A stretch of DNA of 64,000 nt, from NCBI GenBank assembly GCA_024234975.1, contig JACKNH010000009.1:120660-184659 (forward strand), in the 5' to 3' direction. This document shows, piece by piece, positions 36,443 to 46,058 of this stretch; positions within the stretch are counted from its first letter, which is position 1; each line of letters starts with the position of its first letter. The notes below the pieces were generated by a model. That model saw only the letters and a list, made by a program, of their open reading frames with translations, did no database searches and was not told where the DNA came from. Source of the stretch: Gammaproteobacteria bacterium. GTDB taxonomy: Bacteria > Pseudomonadota > Gammaproteobacteria > Ga0077536. A program made the position numbers and the translations under genes.

Positions 36443-39400
36443 TCAGTGCCGGCTGTACGCATCGGGTGAATTCATCACCACCCGTGCGGTGGAGGCCAGC
36501 GCGGCAAACGCACTCAACTGGGCGTCCGGAACGTCGAAAGGCTGCAATCCGGCGGAAAGATACCGGGTGGCTTTTTCGCGATCGCCGCTGAAGCGTTGCA
36601 GTGAATTCGCATACTGCTCGAGCAGAATGTTCAGTTCGCGCTCGTAAGGCTTGCGGCGCATTGCTATGGCATACAGATGCGCCACCTGGGATCTGGCATC
36701 GTCACCGTGCAACATGGCCTGGTACGCCATGCCTTCATAGGCTTCCAGATATTGCTGATCGTTCAGCATCACCAGCGCCTGCAGCGGCGTATTCGATATC
36801 CGTCGGCGGGCAACGGTGGAGATACGTTGCGGCATGTCGAAGACCTGCATGGCCGGGTGCGGCGCAGCGCGTTTGATGAAGTTATACATCGTGCGACGGT
36901 GATGTTCGGACAGCGGCACTTCATCGGCTTCCGGATACATCGTGATCTGGTTGACCGAAACGCTCAACCAGACGCCCGGCGGTTGATACGGATAGACGCT
37001 GTTGCCGCCGATGGTCTTATCCAGCAATCCGCCCGTCGCCAGTGCGTTATCGCGGATGACTTCCATGCTGTAGCGTTGGCGCACACCGCGGCTGAGCAGC
37101 AGGTTGAACGGATCAACCTCTTTCTTTTCCGGCGAAATGTCGGAGCCCTGCCGGTAGGTCCGCGACATCACCATCAGCTTCTCCATGTGGCGGATATCCC
37201 AACCGGACTCCATGAATTCGGCCGCCAGCCAGTCCAGCAATTGCGGGTGGGTCGGAATGGACCCCTGGGTGCCGAAATCCTCGGCAGTCTCGACCAGGCC
37301 ACGACCGAACATGCTCTGCCACAACCGGTTGATGTAAACGCGTGAGGTCAGCGGGTTGGCCGGGTCGAACAACCACTGGGTCAGGCCCAACCGGTTGCGC
37401 GGCAGGTCATCCCGCCACTCGAAAATCCGGCTGAAAGCCTGCGGCGCGACCTCTTCACCCGGGTCCGAATACACGCCGCGCTTCTTGACGTGCATGGGTT
37501 TGGCGAAGGGTGAATCGTCCATGACCATGATTTCGGGCAGCTTCGACACCAACGCATTGTGCTCGGCATCGGCGCTGCGCAGCGCTTCTCGGGCCTGCGC
37601 CACGGTCGGGTCGATACCGAGGCGGAACTGCGCGTAGTTATCCGCACTCACCGTCGCAGCACCCTCGTCTTCCAGGCAGGCCACTTCCAACGGACTCAAT
37701 TCGCGGTTGAAGACCTTGACCTCGTCCAACCCCGAGCCTTCGATGGTGAACTGCTGCCAGCGTTTGCCGAAGGCCAGGCCGTACAAGGTGTCATCGATGA
37801 AGGTGAATGGTTCGGCGACGATGGTTTGCGTGAGGTTGTCGGCCAGCACCTTCACCTGCAACGGTTTGCCATTGAGATAAAGCTTGACGCCAGCTGCGGT
37901 ACTGGAACCATCGTAGGTGACCGTGATGTGTGACCACTGCCCCACTGGCACCGGCTCGTCGGCGATCACGCTGAACAGATTGCTGGGCGTGTGCACCATG
38001 TCGAAGCGCAGATGATTCTTCTCCACGTCCAGCGTGTAGCCCATGGAGCTGAAGCGGGCATGCTGGTTGTGATTGATGATGGTGGCGTCGTCATAGACTT
38101 CATGCAGGTTGACCCAGAAATCCAGGCTGAAAGGATCCGTCCGGTCGTAGTCGCCGACATCGCCGCCCATGAAGCCCTTGTTCTGGGTGTCGAAAAAGAA
38201 CGCCTGACCCTTGTGGCCGGCGCCGGATATCGGCGACTGCACCACCGCCGGCACCTGGCCGCGGATGGCGCTGGCCGATAATTGCAGCTTGTCGGTCTGC
38301 AATCCGGCCGGCAGCACCTGCGTGGCCTGGGTCTTGCCCGGGCCAAGCTTGCCGTAAGTGGTGACCTTGGCAAAATCCAGTGAGCCTTCGTGAAATTCGT
38401 CGAAGGGGTAATGTGCAACGAGCGAATCCGCCAAAGCAGCGCGAACTGCGTTCAACACGCTGTCGCGATCCGGCGTATCCGAGACCGAGGCGTACCGCTC
38501 AGCCTGTTCCGCACGCACGGATTCGTACTGGCGTCGTGCCGCTGCCAGTAGCGTCGCCAGCGACTGAACGCGACGTTCGGTTTCCGCATCCGGCAACGGT
38601 AGCGTCGGCCCTGACTCAACGCCGATATAAATGGGGGTGGAGAGATATCCGCCTGGTGTATAGAAACCCGGTTCGGCGGTCGCACTGAAGAACGCCGCGA
38701 ACGAATAGAAATCCTTTATCGAAATCGGATCATATTTGTGGTCATGGCAACGCGCGCAGCCGACCGTATGGCCGAGATATCCCACACCGACCGTTTCCAG
38801 ACGGTCGATGGCGTACTCATTCAGGTATTCCTCTTCGATGATGCCGTTCTCGGAGCTGCGCTGTCCCAGGCGCAGAAACGTGGTGGCAAGGCGCTGCTCG
38901 CGGGTCGGTGAGGGCAGCAGATCGCCGGCAATCTGCCAGGTTGAGAATTCATCAAACGGCATGTTGGCCTTGAACGCGCCGATGACCCAGTCACGCCACG
39001 GATGCAGCAGACGCTCACCGGCGTCTTCGAGGTAGCCATCGGTATCGGCGAAGCGGGCGATGTCCAGCCATTGCGCTGTCATATGCTCGGCGTGCTCGTC
39101 GGACGCGAGCAACGCATCGACCAGCTTTTCATACGCCATCGGAGAATCGTCTGCTACAAACGTCTCCACCGCTTCCAGCGATGGCGGCAGCCCGGTCAAA
39201 TCCATGTACAGACGGTTGACCAGCGTCGCCCTGTCAGCTTCGGGCTCAAATGCAAGACCAGCCGATTGCAGGCGGGCATCAATGAAATAATCGATGGGCG
39301 CTGCGGCGTCGGCCGGTACCGAAGGTTTACGCACGCTGACGTACGCCCAGTGCGGCTGGTATTCCGCGCCGCTCTCGATCCAGTCACGCAAGACTTTCTG

Positions 39401-39754
39401 CTGCGCCGCAGATAGCGTCTTGTGGGTTTTGGGCGGCGGCATCACCACATCGGGGTCAGCGGAGGTGATGCGACGGATGAGCTCACTGCTGTCCGGGCTG
39501 CCCGGAACAATGGCAAATTTCCCCGGCGATTCCGGCAATTCGCCGGTGGCGGTGGCAAAGGTGTCCAACCGCAGGCCCGCCTTCTGTCCACCCTCGGCAT
39601 CCGGGCCGTGGCAGGCGAAGCAATTGTCGGAAAGTATCGGCTTTACGTCCCAGTTATACGATAAATCCTGGCCAGCGTCGGCCTGGGTGACCGACGCATC
39701 GTTCTGGCATCCAGCCAGTACGCCGATTGCAATGAGCGGTATGAGTTTTTTCAT
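36443..39754 (-). CDS. PSD1-type cytochrome lipoprotein (PSCyt1, DUF1549, LamG-like, DUF1553)
   Basis: A 1,103-residue lipoprotein (MKKLIPLIAIGVLAGC, lipidated Cys). Parts in order: PSCyt1 cytochrome domain with haem motif CFACHG (45-50) and PDVVMPPPKTHKTLSAAQQK; DUF1549 with LVNRLYMDLTGLPPSLEAVE and a second haem motif CARCHDHKYDPIS; a LamG/concanavalin-like insert (DPFSLDFWVNLHEVYDDATI); and DUF1553 (NPLTSRVYINRLWQSMFGRG, SRTYRQGSD, RISNTPLQALVMLNDQQYLE). This domain set is typical of planctomycetes and is less usual in gammaproteobacteria. It is the first gene of a three-gene run. The upstream 59 residues of the open frame lack a signal and were dropped. Confidence 0.92.
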   Translation of the reverse strand: MKKLIPLIAIGVLAGCQNDASVTQADAGQDLSYNWDVKPILSDNCFACHGPDAEGGQKAGLRLDTFATATGELPESPGKFAIVPGSPDSSELIRRITSADPDVVMPPPKTHKTLSAAQQKVLRDWIESGAEYQPHWAYVSVRKPSVPADAAAPIDYFIDARLQSAGLAFEPEADRATLVNRLYMDLTGLPPSLEAVETFVADDSPMAYEKLVDALLASDEHAEHMTAQWLDIARFADTDGYLEDAGERLLHPWRDWVIGAFKANMPFDEFSTWQIAGDLLPSPTREQRLATTFLRLGQRSSENGIIEEEYLNEYAIDRLETVGVGYLGHTVGCARCHDHKYDPISIKDFYSFAAFFSATAEPGFYTPGGYLSTPIYIGVESGPTLPLPDAETERRVQSLATLLAAARRQYESVRAEQAERYASVSDTPDRDSVLNAVRAALADSLVAHYPFDEFHEGSLDFAKVTTYGKLGPGKTQATQVLPAGLQTDKLQLSASAIRGQVPAVVQSPISGAGHKGQAFFFDTQNKGFMGGDVGDYDRTDPFSLDFWVNLHEVYDDATIINHNQHARFSSMGYTLDVEKNHLRFDMVHTPSNLFSVIADEPVPVGQWSHITVTYDGSSTAAGVKLYLNGKPLQVKVLADNLTQTIVAEPFTFIDDTLYGLAFGKRWQQFTIEGSGLDEVKVFNRELSPLEVACLEDEGAATVSADNYAQFRLGIDPTVAQAREALRSADAEHNALVSKLPEIMVMDDSPFAKPMHVKKRGVYSDPGEEVAPQAFSRIFEWRDDLPRNRLGLTQWLFDPANPLTSRVYINRLWQSMFGRGLVETAEDFGTQGSIPTHPQLLDWLAAEFMESGWDIRHMEKLMVMSRTYRQGSDISPEKKEVDPFNLLLSRGVRQRYSMEVIRDNALATGGLLDKTIGGNSVYPYQPPGVWLSVSVNQITMYPEADEVPLSEHHRRTMYNFIKRAAPHPAMQVFDMPQRISTVARRRISNTPLQALVMLNDQQYLEAYEGMAYQAMLHGDDARSQVAHLYAIAMRRKPYERELNILLEQYANSLQRFSGDREKATRYLSAGLQPFDVPDAQLSAFAALASTARVVMNSPDAYSRH

Positions 39755-39976
39755 GGATGCCTGCCAACTGGAACACCAGCGCTGATTCTTTCGGGGTCGT
39801 GCAGGCCCGTATATTAAATGAAAAGCGCGCTGATGCCCGTGCGGACCATGGTCGTTTCCGGCCCAAAGTTCCACTTGAGAACAAGGTGTGCCATGGGAGA
39901 ACAGACGGCTTACTGACAGCCCGTCCGTCATGCTGAAATCGCCGGTCCCGCGGGTGAGATGGCTCTCCCGAAGTGC

Positions 39977-40408
39977 CTAGCGCTCCGGCAGTTTGACGAC
40001 CGTGAACCAGAAGTTCTCAATCGCCGTAACTATGGTCTCGAACTCAGGCAGGCCCACCGGCTTCTTGATGTAGCAGTTGGCGCCCAGATCATAGGATTTG
40101 ATGACGTCGATTTCGAAATCCGACGAGGTCAGAATCACCACCGGTATCCGTCGCAGATTATCGTCCTGTTTGATCGCGGCCAGCACGTCACGGCCGTCCA
40201 AGCGCGGCAGATTGAGGTCCAGCAACACCAGATCGGGACGTGGCGCATTGGTATGTCGACCTCGCGCAAGCAGGAACTCGAGGGCTTCGGCGCCGTCCGT
40301 CACCGTATGAATTTTCAGGTGTAATTTGCTGTTTTCGAGGCTTTCCGTGGTCAACTCCACGTCCGCCTGGTTGTCTTCGACCAGCAGGATTGTAATTGAT
40401 TCAGACAC
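39977..40408 (-). CDS. Single-domain response regulator (Rcp1/CheY-like)
   Basis: A 143-residue stand-alone receiver. Acidic pocket ED at 11-12, phospho-acceptor Asp64 in LVLLDLNLPRLDG, Thr94 in VILTSSD and Lys116 in YIKKPVG. The inserted loop before the Asp (LLARGRHTNAPRPD) is typical of receivers paired with phytochrome or PAS kinases. Its ATG follows the stop of the CheB-CheR-kinase fusion by one base, so that kinase is the probable phosphodonor. No output domain, so it should act through protein contacts. Confidence 0.92.
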   Translation of the reverse strand: MSESITILLVEDNQADVELTTESLENSKLHLKIHTVTDGAEALEFLLARGRHTNAPRPDLVLLDLNLPRLDGRDVLAAIKQDDNLRRIPVVILTSSDFEIDVIKSYDLGANCYIKKPVGLPEFETIVTAIENFWFTVVKLPER

Positions 40409-40409
40409 A

Positions 40410-43400
40410 TCAGGCTCCTGATTCGTGGGGTGTTACGGGTACAGTAAAGTGGAACGCTGTACCCATACCTTCGGCAGACTCTATCCATATCCTGCCGCCG
40501 TGGCGTTCGATGATTTTCTTGGTGATGGCAAGGCCGATGCCGCTACCGGCGTATTTCGTTCGTGCATGCAAGCGCTGGAACACACGGAAGATCCGGTCGT
40601 GATACCTGGCGTCGATACCGATGCCGTTGTCGCGGACCGAAAATACCCACTCGTTGCCGGTCTGCTTGACACTGACATGGACCTTCGGCGGTACGCCTTC
40701 GCGGGTAAACTTCAGCGCGTTACCTATCAGATTCTGAAACACCTGGATCATCTGTGTCTTGTCCGCCGCAATCTGCGGCATGTCATCCACGGTCACCTCG
40801 CCCTTGGATTCGGAGACGGCCACGGTGAGGTTATCCAATGCCGCCTGCACGACCTTGCCGATGGCCACTTCCTTCAACTTGTTGCCCTGCGTTCCGACCC
40901 GCGAGTATGCAAGCAGATCGTTCAACAACGACTGCATCCGCTTGGCCCCTTCCACCGCGAAATTGATGTAACGGTCGGCCTTCTCGTCCAGCTGGCTGTG
41001 ATACCGCTGCGACAGCAATTCGGTATAACTGGCCACCATGCGCAGCGGTTCCTGCAGGTCGTGTGAAGCGACATAGGCAAACTGTTCGAGTTCGGCATTC
41101 GAACGTTCCAGCTCCAGGGTCCGGGCTGCTGTAAGAAACTCGGCGGATTTGCGGGCGCCAATATCACGCAAGGCAACGAACACGGCTGGGTATTCGGCGA
41201 ACTGCAGGGTGGCGACGTTGATTTCCACCCAGCACAGTGCGCCATCCATCAACTGTAATTGCCACTCGACGCGACCGTGCCCGGCTTTGGCCATTGCAGC
41301 CAGCCGATCGTTTACCGATTCGGCTGACGCGTCGTTGTCAGGCTGCAGTGCAGGCGAAAGGTCGGCAAAGGTCTTGCCGCGCAGCTGTTGCCACGTGCCG
41401 CGCAGCAATGCCTCCGCAGCCGCATTGCAATCGCTGATGGCGCCGTCGTCGCTATTCATGATGACGTAAGCATCAGGCGAGCCGTCAAACAGAAGTTGAT
41501 AGCGCTCCTTCAGCCGAACCACTTCACGCTCGATCTGCTTGCGTTCGCTGATATCGACAACAGAAACGACAACGTGGTTCGCGTCGCCCTCAACCATAGG
41601 CGCCAACGCGACCTCCACCGGCACTTCATGGCCGTCCTTGTGCAGACCGTGCAGATCACGGCCGGCCCCCATGAGTCGGGTGGAGGGATTGCTCAGGTAC
41701 GTTTGGCGCTGCTGCACATGTTCCCCCCGCAGCCGTGCAGGGATCAAGGATTCGACCGATCGCCCCAGCAACTCATCGCGCGCATAACCGAATATTTCGC
41801 TGGTCCGGGCGTTGCATTGTGCGATGACACCTTTGTCATCAATCAGCATGACGGCCTCCGGCATGGCGTCGAGGGCGCGGTTGACCCGGCTCTCACTCTC
41901 GCGCAGCGCCTCAGTGGCCTGCTTGCTTTCATCGATATCGGTATTGCTGCCGTACCATTTGATAATGGCGCCGGATGTGCTGCGCAGCGGCACCGCCAGG
42001 GTCCGGAACCACCGATACTCACCGTCATGGCGCCGGATCCGGAATTCGATTTCGAAGTTCCGGCCGACCGCAGCAGTGGCCATCCAGTGATCGATGGCCC
42101 GTTGGCGATCGTCGGGGTGCAGTTGCTCCAACCAGCCATAGCCGAGCTGGTCGGCTTCGCTGACGCCGGTATAGGCCACCCATTGCGGGCTCAGATAGTC
42201 ACACGGGCCGTCTGGCGCGCAGGTCCAGATGAGCTGCGGCAACGATTCGGCGACCTGCCGGAACCGACTCTCACTTTCGCGCAGTGCAATTTCCGCCTGC
42301 CGGCGTTCACTGATGTCGCGGGTGATTTTGGCGAATCCAAGCAACTCACCATTCTCGTTACGCAGTGCGGAAATGATGACATCAGCGAAAAACAGGGAGC
42401 CGTCCTTGCGTATCCGCCATCCCTCGTCCTCGACCTTGCCTTCGGCAACGGCCTGCGCCAGCAAGGCACCTGGTTTGCCGGCGGCGCGCTCTTCTGTGGT
42501 GTAGAACATCGCCATCGGATGACCCAGAACTTCATCGGCTGTATAACCCTTGATCCGTTGCGCACCGATGTTCCAGGAATTGATACTGCCGTCGGCGTCG
42601 AGAAAGATGATGGCGTAATCCTTGACGCTGGTCGCCATCAACCGGAAACGTTCCTCGCTGATTCGCAGGGCGTTTTCAATCGCATAGCGTGCGCTGATGT
42701 CTTCGAACACCAGTACAGCGCCGACGGCCATTTGGCCGGCGTCCTGGTACGGCATGACCTGCAGCGAATAGACAATGTGTTCGTTGCCCCGCAATTGCGT
42801 GTGATAGGGGCGCCCGGTTTCCACCACACGGCGGACCAGCCCGGCGAGGCCGGGAATATCCAGCTGCCATTGCAGGCTGGTCAACGAACAACCCTCCAAC
42901 GGCCCCGCGCTGGCCACGATGTCCGTTGTCGCCCGATTGGCCTGGGTCACCAGCAATTGCGAATCGACCACCAACAAGGGAAAGGTCAGGCTCTCTTTCA
43001 CGTTGGTGAGATCGGCCGCAGTCACCTCCAGTTCCGCTGATTTGACCTGCAACTCTTCGTTGACGGTCAGCAGTTCCTCGTTGGTCGACTGCAATTCCTC
43101 GTTCGAGGTTTCAAGTTCCTCGACCACCACGTTCAGATGGGCGCGGGTATTGGCCAGCTCCTGTTCCAGCTCATTGATGATGAGGCTCTCGCGCTGTTCG
43201 GGCGGCAGGTTGGCCAGGATCGCCTTGCCTTGCTCCAGCGGCGTGACCACGAACGATAGCAGCAGCAATGAACTGTTTTCTCTTTTCAGCGGACTGATGA
43301 CCGGCGTCACTGCGCGTTGCGTGCCGCCGATGGTCAGCGCACGGGTCGCCCCGCGCGTCTCTTCCAACGTTCGGCGGCAACTGTACACCTGCGCCCGCAG

Positions 43401-45410
43401 GTCGGTTCGCATAGACTCATCGACCAGATCGAACAGGTACATGTTGGCCCGACCACTGGGAAACTTCAGGAAAGGTTTGAGGTCGCCCTGAAAATGAATG
43501 ACGCCGTCGTCGGCATCGATCACCAGCGACGGCGGTCCGTAACGCTCGGTCAACTGCTCCAGCGTTTGCATCGTCACCATATCGGTTGAGGCGCCGGAAG
43601 GGCTTCGTTCCAGGCGGATGGCCGGTTCAGTAGCGCTCATCATCCCGTTCGCCGCACGTTGCGAGTAGTGCGACACGCCTTCCCGCCGTTTGTACAAGCG
43701 TGATTGCCGATCCATCGTTTCGAACAGCGCTTCCTGCTGGTCGACAGATTCAGACTTGCCGAGCATCAGGCATGCGCCCGGATTCAAGGCGTAATGAAAG
43801 ACTTCCAGCACCCGCTTCTGTACTTCAGGGACAAAATAGATCAGTACATTGCGACAACTGATGAGGTCCATTCGGCCGAACGGCGGGTCTTCGATCACAT
43901 TCTGGCGCGCAAATACGATTCTGTTACGGATGGATTTTGAAATGCGATACTGGTCGCCGACCACATCCAGGTAACGGTCACGCAACGGCTTGGGAATGCC
44001 GTCCATGTCAGAGGTGGGATACAACCCCGACCGCGCCCGCTCCAGGGCTGCCTCATCCATATCGGAGGCAAAAATCACGTATTGCACGTCGTTCTTGTCG
44101 CGGCTACGCAAAGCTTCTTCAAGCAGCATCGCGATGCTGTAAACCTCTTCGCCCGTTGCACAGCCAGGCACCCAGCAACGAATCACCCTGCCATCATCGC
44201 TGAGGTTGACGATTCTTCCGATGGCCGATTCGAGCGCGACAAAAGCTTCCCGATCACGGAAGAAGGCGGTGACACTGATGAATGTGTCACGCATCAACTG
44301 CTGTGACTCATCGCGGTGGGCGCGTAGATAGGCCACGTATTCCTTCAATGTTGCCACGCCGACAATGGTCATGCGCCGCGCGATACGCCGTTTGACCGTG
44401 GGCGCCTTGTAGTCACTGAGCTTGAACGCGGAATGCATACGCACGAGATTAACGATCTGGCTGTAGTCGTCGGTGTCGAGAATCCCGTCCAGCGCTTCCG
44501 CCGATTCGGTGGCCACCGACAGCAGGTGGGTCAAGGTCGCGCCGATTTTCGCCGGTGGCACGATGAGGTCTACCGAGCCGGTCAGAATGGCGGCGCGCGG
44601 CATACCGTCGTATTTGGCGGAGGTCGGTTCCTGCGCCATCGTTATGCCGCCCGCTGCCTTGATCGCGCGGATACCGTTGGCGCCGTCCGAGCCGGTGCCG
44701 GACAGAATGATGCCCAGCGACCTCGAACCCAGTTCGTTGGCGAGCGAGTCAAAAAAGCGATTGATGGATGGCTTTGGCCCGACTGTCGCTGTCGGTGCGG
44801 TCAACCGCAGCAGACCATTTTCCAGGATTACATCCTTGTTGGGCGGGGTGATGTAGACGTACCCGGGTTCGGGTTTGCGCTTGTCGACCAGGTCCTGCAC
44901 TTTCAGCGAGGTCATGGGCGCGAGCAGGCTCATCAACATGCTTACATGCGTTGGCGACACGTGCTGGGCGATGACATAACTGAAGCATCCCAGGGACGGC
45001 AGCGATTCCATCAACTCGCGCAGTGCTTCCAGCCCGCCGGCTGATGCTCCGATGCCAACCAGCCGCAGATCATCGGCCAACGGCATCGGCGATACCGCTG
45101 CCGCGGAAGATGCGCGTGTTGCCTTACCAGCTTTTTTGCCGACCGATTTCCTTGCGGCCGGGGGCGTCGTTCCGGACACGGTGTGCGGATTCGATTTCGA
45201 CCTGGCTGCGGCCTTGTTTGCCTTGGTCCGGGCCGACGTGCCGGCCTTGGCGGAATTGGATTTTACGACTGTGGTCTTGGCGACTGCCGCTGCACGCGGC
45301 TTGGTTTTTTTGGAGGGCTTCGTTGGTGCGGTGGCCTTGCTGATGACCTTTGATTTTTTTGGTGTCGCTGCCTTGCCGCGGGATGCACCTCCTGCCCTGG
45401 TCGTCCTCAT
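40410..45410 (-). CDS. CheB-CheR-multi-PAS-histidine kinase fusion with lysine-rich N-terminal tail
   Basis: A 1,666-residue protein. Residues 1-112 form a Lys/Ala/Thr-rich tail with about 19 Lys and 8 Arg and no acidic residue. CheB methylesterase (113-300) keeps Ser123 (GIGASAGG), His150 (QHVSPTH) and Asp242 (GTGSDGANG). CheR methyltransferase (about 320-580) has WVPGCATGEEVYS and DLISCRNVLIYF. A PAS10-like segment, a coiled coil (about 775-855, repeating EELETSNEELQSTNEELLTV), and about five PAS domains precede HisKA (FAYVASHDLQEPLRMV) and the ATPase (LIGNALKFT, DNGIGID, GSGIGLAI). Members sense signals through PAS domains and may methylate receptors. No receptor genes are near. The receiver at 39977 is its likely partner. 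Confidence 0.93.
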   Translation of the reverse strand: MRTTRAGGASRGKAATPKKSKVISKATAPTKPSKKTKPRAAAVAKTTVVKSNSAKAGTSARTKANKAAARSKSNPHTVSGTTPPAARKSVGKKAGKATRASSAAAVSPMPLADDLRLVGIGASAGGLEALRELMESLPSLGCFSYVIAQHVSPTHVSMLMSLLAPMTSLKVQDLVDKRKPEPGYVYITPPNKDVILENGLLRLTAPTATVGPKPSINRFFDSLANELGSRSLGIILSGTGSDGANGIRAIKAAGGITMAQEPTSAKYDGMPRAAILTGSVDLIVPPAKIGATLTHLLSVATESAEALDGILDTDDYSQIVNLVRMHSAFKLSDYKAPTVKRRIARRMTIVGVATLKEYVAYLRAHRDESQQLMRDTFISVTAFFRDREAFVALESAIGRIVNLSDDGRVIRCWVPGCATGEEVYSIAMLLEEALRSRDKNDVQYVIFASDMDEAALERARSGLYPTSDMDGIPKPLRDRYLDVVGDQYRISKSIRNRIVFARQNVIEDPPFGRMDLISCRNVLIYFVPEVQKRVLEVFHYALNPGACLMLGKSESVDQQEALFETMDRQSRLYKRREGVSHYSQRAANGMMSATEPAIRLERSPSGASTDMVTMQTLEQLTERYGPPSLVIDADDGVIHFQGDLKPFLKFPSGRANMYLFDLVDESMRTDLRAQVYSCRRTLEETRGATRALTIGGTQRAVTPVISPLKRENSSLLLLSFVVTPLEQGKAILANLPPEQRESLIINELEQELANTRAHLNVVVEELETSNEELQSTNEELLTVNEELQVKSAELEVTAADLTNVKESLTFPLLVVDSQLLVTQANRATTDIVASAGPLEGCSLTSLQWQLDIPGLAGLVRRVVETGRPYHTQLRGNEHIVYSLQVMPYQDAGQMAVGAVLVFEDISARYAIENALRISEERFRLMATSVKDYAIIFLDADGSINSWNIGAQRIKGYTADEVLGHPMAMFYTTEERAAGKPGALLAQAVAEGKVEDEGWRIRKDGSLFFADVIISALRNENGELLGFAKITRDISERRQAEIALRESESRFRQVAESLPQLIWTCAPDGPCDYLSPQWVAYTGVSEADQLGYGWLEQLHPDDRQRAIDHWMATAAVGRNFEIEFRIRRHDGEYRWFRTLAVPLRSTSGAIIKWYGSNTDIDESKQATEALRESESRVNRALDAMPEAVMLIDDKGVIAQCNARTSEIFGYARDELLGRSVESLIPARLRGEHVQQRQTYLSNPSTRLMGAGRDLHGLHKDGHEVPVEVALAPMVEGDANHVVVSVVDISERKQIEREVVRLKERYQLLFDGSPDAYVIMNSDDGAISDCNAAAEALLRGTWQQLRGKTFADLSPALQPDNDASAESVNDRLAAMAKAGHGRVEWQLQLMDGALCWVEINVATLQFAEYPAVFVALRDIGARKSAEFLTAARTLELERSNAELEQFAYVASHDLQEPLRMVASYTELLSQRYHSQLDEKADRYINFAVEGAKRMQSLLNDLLAYSRVGTQGNKLKEVAIGKVVQAALDNLTVAVSESKGEVTVDDMPQIAADKTQMIQVFQNLIGNALKFTREGVPPKVHVSVKQTGNEWVFSVRDNGIGIDARYHDRIFRVFQRLHARTKYAGSGIGLAITKKIIERHGGRIWIESAEGMGTAFHFTVPVTPHESGA

Positions 45411-46058
45411 CTGTTGCTTCCCCCTGGCCCACCCATGGACCGCAGCCTGATTTCCTATCCGCTATCGAGCGCCGCCAACACCACCGCACGGCTGGTCCGG
45501 ACCAGTGTGTTCGCCGCGATTGTAGAAAGTCGTACGACATTCGCCGGATAAGGCGCTTTAACGACCCGAACCTACACCCGGGATACCCGTCCGGACGCGG
45601 CAAAATTGAAAACCGCCGCCGTTGCCATCCACGCAGATTGGACGGCCATACTCACCGGATACGCCTGCCCCCGGGCGGGAAATCTGCTGGCCGGGCATCA
45701 ACGTGCAACAAACGCCATGCGCGCAACGACCGCCACAATATCAACAGATTTATGGCGTCGAAAGTGGTAGTTAAGCACTTTGATTGCATTTCGGGGAGCC
45801 CTGCTTCAGTGGGCACGTGCCGGCTTCGACACGAATTTTCACCCCCATTGCACCCCGCGCAACCGTCAAGCAGCGGGGCTGTTTCGCCGATAGATTCACC
45901 AATGTCCGAAGCCCGCTGACGCTCCGTCAGGGCGCAGACAGTACGGCAACGCAAGCGCATCGATGCGCGCGCCGCCATTCGCAACCGCTGTCACCGCGCC
46001 GCTGTCCGAACGCGCCTGATGGCACGGTGATTCGCTCGCCACAGCCAGGACGGTATGT
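45411..46058. other. 648-base gene-free divergent region
   Basis: Lies between the CheB-CheR fusion (minus) and the MHYT kinase (plus). Short frames cross it but have no ribosome binding sites or family signal. The only structure noted is a hairpin CTGACG-CTC-CGTCAG at 45916-45930. I found no c-di-GMP riboswitch consensus. It should hold both promoters. Confidence 0.5.

Noticed and set aside
42900..43140. Repeated AACTCTTCGTTGACGG-like strings in the kinase fusion, thought to be a direct repeat
   Set aside because: They encode the heptad coiled coil (EELQSTNEELLTVNEEL) common to CheB-CheR fusions.
45411..46058. Possible c-di-GMP riboswitch before the MHYT kinase
   Set aside because: I searched by eye for the conserved core bases and tetraloop arrangement and did not find them.
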